Below, in pieces: positions 57,933 to 64,000 of a DNA stretch of 64,000 nt. Made by a program: the position numbers and the translations under genes. The notes beneath the pieces are model-generated. The model had not been told where the DNA came from. It worked only from the letters and a program-made list of their open reading frames with translations, and made no database searches. The DNA is from Caprimulgus europaeus (taxonomy: Eukaryota > Chordata > Aves > Caprimulgiformes > Caprimulgidae): positions 30,272,578-30,336,577 of the forward strand of contig OU015533.1 in assembly GCA_907165065.1 (NCBI GenBank), in the 5' to 3' direction. Numbering within the stretch: position 1 is the stretch's first letter; each line of letters begins with the position of its first letter.

Positions 57933-60900
57933 ATGCCACTTGGCACAACTACTGTGCATTTAACGGTTTTCCACTGTGTAATAAATGACATATGTGGTAA
58001 ACGTGCAGTAAATATAAAAACTGCACAATTGATTTTGCAAACGTGCCCCTTATTCTTTACTCCATGCAGATATCAAAGTTCCACCCAGAATCCGGACTGG
58101 ACAGCTTTTAATAAGGAGCGTTTAACACAGAGTGAATGCCAGCCTCTCTGAGGTTTGGCTTAAAATTGCCTGCAAGCTTCCTGTCATTATACCCAGAGGC
58201 TTCTTGAAATAGAGAGGGACTGAACCACCCAACAATAATTTGGGTGGCTCATCAGCTTTGGTCTGTGCCAGCTTGAGTGCACTTCTCTGGCAGCATTGCA
58301 CACCAGCTCCAAACCAAAAATAAGCTTCATAGTCTTTCACATGGAAAAAGAACAGGGCAGATTTTGAAAGACAGATGCAAAAGGTTAAGAACAGGATCCA
58401 CAAATGTTATTATTTAAAGCAAAGTTACTGCACGTAAAGGTTTTGTTTCTTCAGCAGCAGCACATAAAGAAGTGTTTCTGAGGCTGATGTTTCTTTTGTT
58501 TCACAGCCCTGCCAAAGCAATGCTGGCTCCCTGGGATGACCCAGCATTCGCCATGCTGAGATGTCATAGCGCTCTGCTGGAGCATGAAAATGGTTTATGG
58601 GGAACCTGGAAGGCAGGGACAGAGAAGCTGTAGCCAAGAACCATAGCAGTACGGGGCCTCCCTCTGCCCCAAAGTCCACCTGCGTGCCTGCCTCCCAGCC
58701 TGACTTGGTGTGCCTGTGGTGTCCCACCGCTGGCTGGGGTGTCCTGGCCAGGAGGAGCGCCAAAAGCAAGGACGCAATCGCTTGTGTAGTGAAGAGCCAC
58801 TGGCATGGTGGGATGATTGGCGTGTCACCTTATGTCTAGCTTGTCTGAAAACTAGCGATGGGGCTTTCCCAGTGCTTTGTGCAGGCCAGTTGTGCCAGTC
58901 ACGGGCGTTTCTGGCGAAGACGCTGCTGATTTCAGCAGCTGAGTTTCATGGTGGGAAGTGCTTATTGAGAACTGCCAATGGCTTCAGAAGAGAGAGTTTG
59001 AAAGGGAGGAAAAAAGAGCTAGTCTGAGGGTTTGCTTGGACTCTCCGCCAAGGTTCGTTCACTTGCTGTTCTCCACAGGCCTGGCTTGTGTTGCATTGGC
59101 TTCCTCTATTATTCCCTCACCCCAGACTACTGAGAGGCTTCCAGTTTGCTAACAAGGCATGTGTTATGTTGGGCACTGCTGTTCTGTCAACAGCAATCCA
59201 CGGTGCTGTGAGATCTTCACAGTTTTAGCAGCCAGTGAATCTCTGACAGGGCTGTTTTGACATTTTATACACAGGGCTGTATGTCATGTACCCGAGAGAG
59301 CATCCAGAGCCAATGGAGGCCTCAGTTTGTCTTCTGTCTTCGTACAGGAAGAGTGGTACCCACTGAGAGCAGTTATTGCAAGCAGCATCATCTACTGGTG
59401 GAGTTAATTGACCTCTAATTTAACAAGTAGCCATCTTTATTCTTAAGTCATGGCAGTCTCACAACTAAAGGGAAGGGCAGCTGCTAGAAACAAAGGTTAC
59501 AAATCACAAAGCTCACAAGTTGACATAAACGCAAGGAACGAGGCCTCATGGAGGTGCCAAGGTAGTACGGTGAGACTTCTTTAAGGGAATCCGTCTTCAT
59601 AAAGATCTTAAGCCATTTTTTAGGCATTGAGTTATTCATCACTTATTTACCTTCATATGCTTTTTATTCCTTGCAGCTTATAGGTAGACGTTTTTAGTCT
59701 TGTTTGTGGAGTGCTGTGCATCCCTTTGTATTTTTGAAGGCAGCAGGAGCTGAGGGGCTTGGTGTCCTCCAAACACAACCTCCAAAACTGTCATCCTATT
59801 TTAGTTGCCAGCTGTTAGTGTTGTACTCACTGGACAGCATGCTTCTCTGGGGATGCCACCTGCTAGTGCCCTTTGTCCTTTAAATGGCTAAACCTGGGAT
59901 CTGTATTACCATGTTGGGAGTGTTTCTGAGTGTGGCCGGAACATCAGAATTTGGTTTCCCAACTGCACTTCAGGCTTTCCTGGTTATATTTGATTCACAA
60001 GGAGATGGGTTTCCAATGTACCAGATCAGAGAGGTTTGGATGACCTGTGTGTCTCCACAGCTGTGCAGTGGGACAGGGAGGGAGAGGCTTTGACCTTGGG
60101 TTGCTTCACGTTTGGACTGTTGGTCTTGAAAACTGGCTTCTACATCCGGTTCTGCAACTGCTCTACAGTACGACTTCAGAAAAAACATTTCCCCTGTGAA
60201 CATGTGCCAGCACTTCTGTAATACTGTGCAGCAGCATCACCCCTCTGACCTCTGCTAGTGAGAGTCCTAGCAGAGGCTGTTGCTGTGCTCAGCAGACCTT
60301 TTTTTCTTAGTCTGTGTGAAATGAGTTTAAGAATATAGTTCTGTTCATAATAAACAGTCACTATCAAAATAAATAGTGAGCATAGCTGGCTGGAGCCCTT
60401 GCTGACAGTCTGAGGGAGGGCCAAGCTTATATGAATGTGGAGACCGGGCTTCCCGCTGTTCTCCCAGGGCAAGAAACTCTCCTGGATCAGGCTGGGGCAG
60501 CGTGGGGAAGTGGGGCATGAGCTGCTGGGGATCTGTCCCAGGCAGGGCAAATGGAAGGGTTTGACCTTCACCAGTCCAGTGAAAACAAAAAGTAAGCCCT
60601 TGAAACTGAAATTCTTCCTCAAGGGACTGGAATTTGTTCCAGTTGCACCACAGTAAAGCAAGAGAGACCCCATGGAGCAACATTTGAAAAAACGTTAAGC
60701 TGGCAAAGCTCAGCCTCTGTTCGCATCTTTGCCCGATTTAAAAATTTTAAAAACCCACCAAAAAATAAACTTGACCATAGAGGGACAGAAAAGCCCTTCA
60801 GTTGAGGCCCTTCAGGTTAAGAGAAATCCAGGGCTATGGATGGAAATCACTATGACAGTTCTTCACCTTTCCTCTGACTTTTCCTTTTCACGTTGAGATC

Positions 60901-61544
60901 CCTGCCTCATTGCCAGGATGGTCTGGGAGCCTGTTGTCTGGCCAAGGCAGGTGTTAGCCCCACAGTAGGAGCCCACACTAGATGGGTCTCAGCACCATGA
61001 CCACCTGCCCATGCCTGAGAAGAAAATAGAGGTAGTGAGAGGGCTGAGAACCGTTGCTTGGGCAGGATTAGCTCTAGAAACCCCTTACTTTGTCCTTCCC
61101 TCTCTTTCCTTCCCAACTTATATTCCCTCGTATTCATTTGATATGAAGGGATGCCTTCTCTTGCCCTTTTAGCTTATTATAGGTATTTTCTGTGCCATTA
61201 AACTAATTAGCTTCCAGTGATGATGAACAACAGCTAGAAAAAACAGCTGGTGGTGAAGATGCATAGCATATATAGTGTGTGCATATAGGGCACTTCTTAC
61301 TGCTGTAGCATCTCAGTGCCTTTATGATGTTACGAATCTCTACAGCTGAGGCATATCTGCTGTGCTGATACTTTGATGCTGGTACGTGTGGAGGAAATAC
61401 AGAAAGACATTTCTCTCCTTGTCTGAACTTAAATTTCTTTGAAGTACCTTTGGATATTAGCTACTTTTTACAGACTTCTGTGTGCAGTCACAGTGTTACC
61501 CCCATCCAGGACAGCATCTGCAGCACTGTTAGTCTCTCAGCAGC

Positions 61545-61655
61545 TGAGTGAGGCAGGGACAGTTGTGGAGCTGGGGGTTTGCTCAGGAAGTCCTTGGCAG
61601 AGCTGGGAGCTGATGGCAGGCTGCTTGCCCTAACCACAAGCCCACACTTCCTCTC
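61545..61655 (-). mobile_element. Possible MIR-like SINE relic, reverse orientation
   Basis: The plus strand reads gctcaggaagtccttggcag, then agctgggagctgatggcagg and ttgccctaaccacaagccc. This resembles the reverse complement of a tRNA-derived amniote SINE head (…AAGTNNGTGGCAGAGCTGGGA…CCCTAACCAC…). It is diverged and short; a sensitive repeat search is needed to confirm it. Confidence 0.45.
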
Positions 61656-63964
61656 CAGGGTGGGGAGAAGCTAGTTTGAATTTGGCACACTGGAAATATC
61701 CTCAGCTCACAGCATCCTTCCCTCTGAGGCCAAGAGCTGTAAGCAGACTTAGTGTTCCCATGAATCTAAGATATGTCAGGGCTCATGTACCTCATTATTT
61801 TTACGTATTGTTTCACGTTTTATAAGGCTAGTGAGAAAGTGGCCCTCATGAAAGTGCTTTGTGTTTTGCCTTAAATTTTGAGGGGAGGAAAATTAGCAAG
61901 CATTTCAAAAAATCCAGGCTATTGAGTGATTAACCTTGAACTGTATCAAAATGTTCCAAGTAAAGCTTCTCAGGTTCAGTCCCCCTCCCCCGGCCCTCAT
62001 CAAGAATTCATTGAAGCCATGACAGAACTCTCCATTACAGTTAGTCTTTTATCCATTTCAGCTTTCTTGATTAGGTTATCTTGAATCATTAGGGGGTTTA
62101 TTTATTTTAATAGACACTTATTGGATTCATGGAAAGAGAGTTTGGCGACTAAGGAACAAGAGCTGAATATTATCTGGCTCATTTCGCACTGCAGATAGTC
62201 CCAAACTGAGCGAAGGGAAGAGAGGCTGAAGAAGTTTGTCCAGAGGACGCCTGTGGTCCTGTGTAGAAAGGGAACTTTCTCTGTGCAATGCAGCATTTCT
62301 TTCCTAATCTTTCAAGACCTGTATCAATCATTGCTGCTTTTTTTTTTCCCTTTTGTCACATATGTTGACATTTTCTGCACTGATGATGTGGGTGAGAAAA
62401 TGGCCTTTTGCATTTATTTTTGAGATTTATTCCTGAATCACTCTTCCTAAAATCTCTTCATTTGCCTACTCATGCTTTCACTGGAGACCCTAGAAAATGT
62501 CAGCACCAAAAACTAGCTGTATTATTATTATTAGTTTCAGTGTAACTACAGGGAGGCCAAGGTCAGTGTGATTGCAGTTTTATCCAGGCTCGAGGTGCTT
62601 GATGGTCCAGCCTGAGCAGACAAGCTGTCTGTGACTGAAGTCACCAGGGACACCCAGCTGCCACCTCTGTGATGGCTTTCAGTAGAGGTGCTGCTCGAAG
62701 TATAAGCACTGGCCTATAGCCTCAGCAGAACTGGGCCTGAACTCATCCCACATGCCTGCTGCTGACTGTCCTTTAATCAGAAATGTGGTCCTTGACTGAC
62801 TGCACGTCACCATATCTGCAGGAGGCAGTTTGGGGGTCGAGATATTTGTGCATACCTTTGCTGAGCGCTGGAAAACCTGATTGTATTGCAGTCTGGTACC
62901 TCTGGCTGCCGGAGCAGCCTCCCCTGCTCCAGGGTAAGTCTAGCAAAAGTGAAAGGGCCAAGCTGCTAAAAAGGGCTCAGGGATAAGTGACAGAGAATAC
63001 GGCTCCCGATTGCTGCACCAGCTAACTGTCCCTCAAGGGGCTGTGAGTGTGCCAAGGCTAATGCTTTGGTGTAGCGAGCACGCTGTTTCTTTAACAGCAT
63101 AAAAGCACAATGGGAATGGCTGGCTTCCTGCAGATTTTTGTTGTTGTTTGCTTAGCTATGTGGAAATGTATTTGATTAGGAGACAGAGAGAGAGGTTAAA
63201 AATAGGACATTAATATGATATTATTTGTTTTATCAAATAAAATGCTTAGAAAATGTTTATCTTGCCTCATGAGAACAACAAAAATAGAGGCCAGCACTTC
63301 TCTGCAGCTCTCTTTAATGAGCTAAATTGGGCTGTATTCTCGATGTCTCTAGAAGTTTTGGGGTGAAATGAAGGAAGTTCTGAGTAGAATTCCTTGTAAC
63401 CACAAGCACTGGGTGTGCCTGACTATAGAGCCAAAAGCATCCTTTAATTGTGCTGTTTTTCCTTCTCTTATTTTTAATGGAAGACATTCCCATTTAAGAA
63501 CCTTAGAAGCTGACATTAAGGGCTGGATTCTGCCACCCATACTGACACTGGTGCCTATCAAACTCTCCTGGTAACTGTGGTAGTCAAGGGGGCTGTTGGT
63601 GCAGTGGAGCGAGACTGGCGCTGTGCAGAGGAGGCAGGATCAGACACGCAGCGTGTCACGGATCTGGGCAAGGACGTGCTATTTGTTAGATTTTCAGAAT
63701 ATGTTCACAGAAGTTGGATTTACTTGTAATGCAATGAGCTCGCGTGTTGTGGATGAGTGGGGGAAAAGGCAGTGAGATAACATCTCCTTCTTCATTTTTC
63801 CTTCTTTGTGCCAATAAATGTAGCTATAGAGGAAAATTTGCTGTGAGTGGCTGTAGCTCCAAGAATTTCTGTATGTTAGCATTTCTTAGATGAGATAATT
63901 CTCATGGAAATCTCTGTGTAACATACACAGACCCAAAGAAATAAATAAAAGAAAATAAAAAAAA

Positions 63965-64000
63965 TTGCAACCAAAAAAACCCAAGTTTTTTTGGTTGCAA
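63965..64000. repeat. Perfect 16-base inverted repeat with 4-base loop at the window end
   Basis: The left arm TTGCAACCAAAAAAAC (63965-63980) is followed by the spacer ccaa and the exact reverse complement (63985-64000). The arms might continue beyond the window. It could be a hairpin, a small palindromic element or a fold-back artefact. Confidence 0.95.

Larger units (their letters stand above)
56614..64000 (+). other. SATB2: SATB2 intron after exon F (partial)
   Basis: The intron begins with the donor gtgagt and runs off the window. It contains an (AAT)7 microsatellite, a cluster of related CTGTTAAA motifs (57844-57932), a MIR-like relic on the minus strand (61545-61655) and a perfect 16-base inverted repeat at the very end. 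The next coding exon (completing CUT2) was searched for by its expected GWLCELLRW start and was not found. Confidence 0.85.

Noticed and set aside
56614..64000. Search for the next SATB2 exon (rest of CUT2)
   Set aside because: No stretch encoding GWLCELLRW or ENRTLWENL was seen; the exon most likely lies beyond 64000.

Overview
The window is a stretch of vertebrate, almost certainly avian, genomic DNA lying inside one large gene on the plus strand: SATB2, a nuclear matrix-attachment and chromatin-organising transcription factor with CUT domains and a homeodomain. Bird origin is suggested by a 5'-truncated CR1 LINE that ends in the typical GATTCTAT-type octamer tail, and by a short fragment resembling a bird ERVL-type LTR. 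Long introns and very short internal exons with consensus splice sites exclude a prokaryote. The species cannot be named from the sequence alone.

Six internal coding exons, called A to F here, were found by reading conserved SATB2 protein segments bounded by AG/GT splice sites: 18515-18641, 20799-20922, 25701-25803, 38117-38589, 51894-52106 and 56458-56613. Their lengths (127, 124, 103, 473, 213 and 156 bases) and phases join into one open frame of 1196 bases. This corresponds to residues 116-514 of a protein that is 733 residues long in human. In order they encode the second half of the ubiquitin-like oligomerisation domain (A), the CUT-like domain (B and C), a Gln/Pro-rich linker with the first half of CUT1 (D), the rest of CUT1 (E), and the first half of CUT2 (F). 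The start codon, the first part of the ubiquitin-like domain, the rest of CUT2 and the homeodomain lie outside the window.

The remaining 98 percent or so is intron: 1-18514 (partial), 18642-20798, 20923-25700, 25804-38116, 38590-51893, 52107-56457 and 56614-64000 (partial). The introns are mostly AT-rich and unusually poor in transposons. The recognisable repeats are the CR1 (about 8484-8789), an ERV LTR scrap (7394-7441), two MIR-like SINE relics (12280-12390 and 61545-61655), possible hAT and old CR1/L3 scraps, and simple repeats. The most striking simple repeat is a 160-base CTCCCCT-type heptamer array at 40306-40465. Two CpG-rich pockets (49270-49440 and 54740-54960) stand out from the AT-rich background.

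No second protein-coding gene, RNA gene or CRISPR array could be supported. The other open frames have no recognisable protein similarity and look like chance frames. No clearly new biological system is visible. The points worth a second look are structural: the heptamer/G4 array, a perfect hairpin at the window end, matching intron positions in the two CUT domains, a SUMO motif split by an intron, and several intronic elements close to exons.
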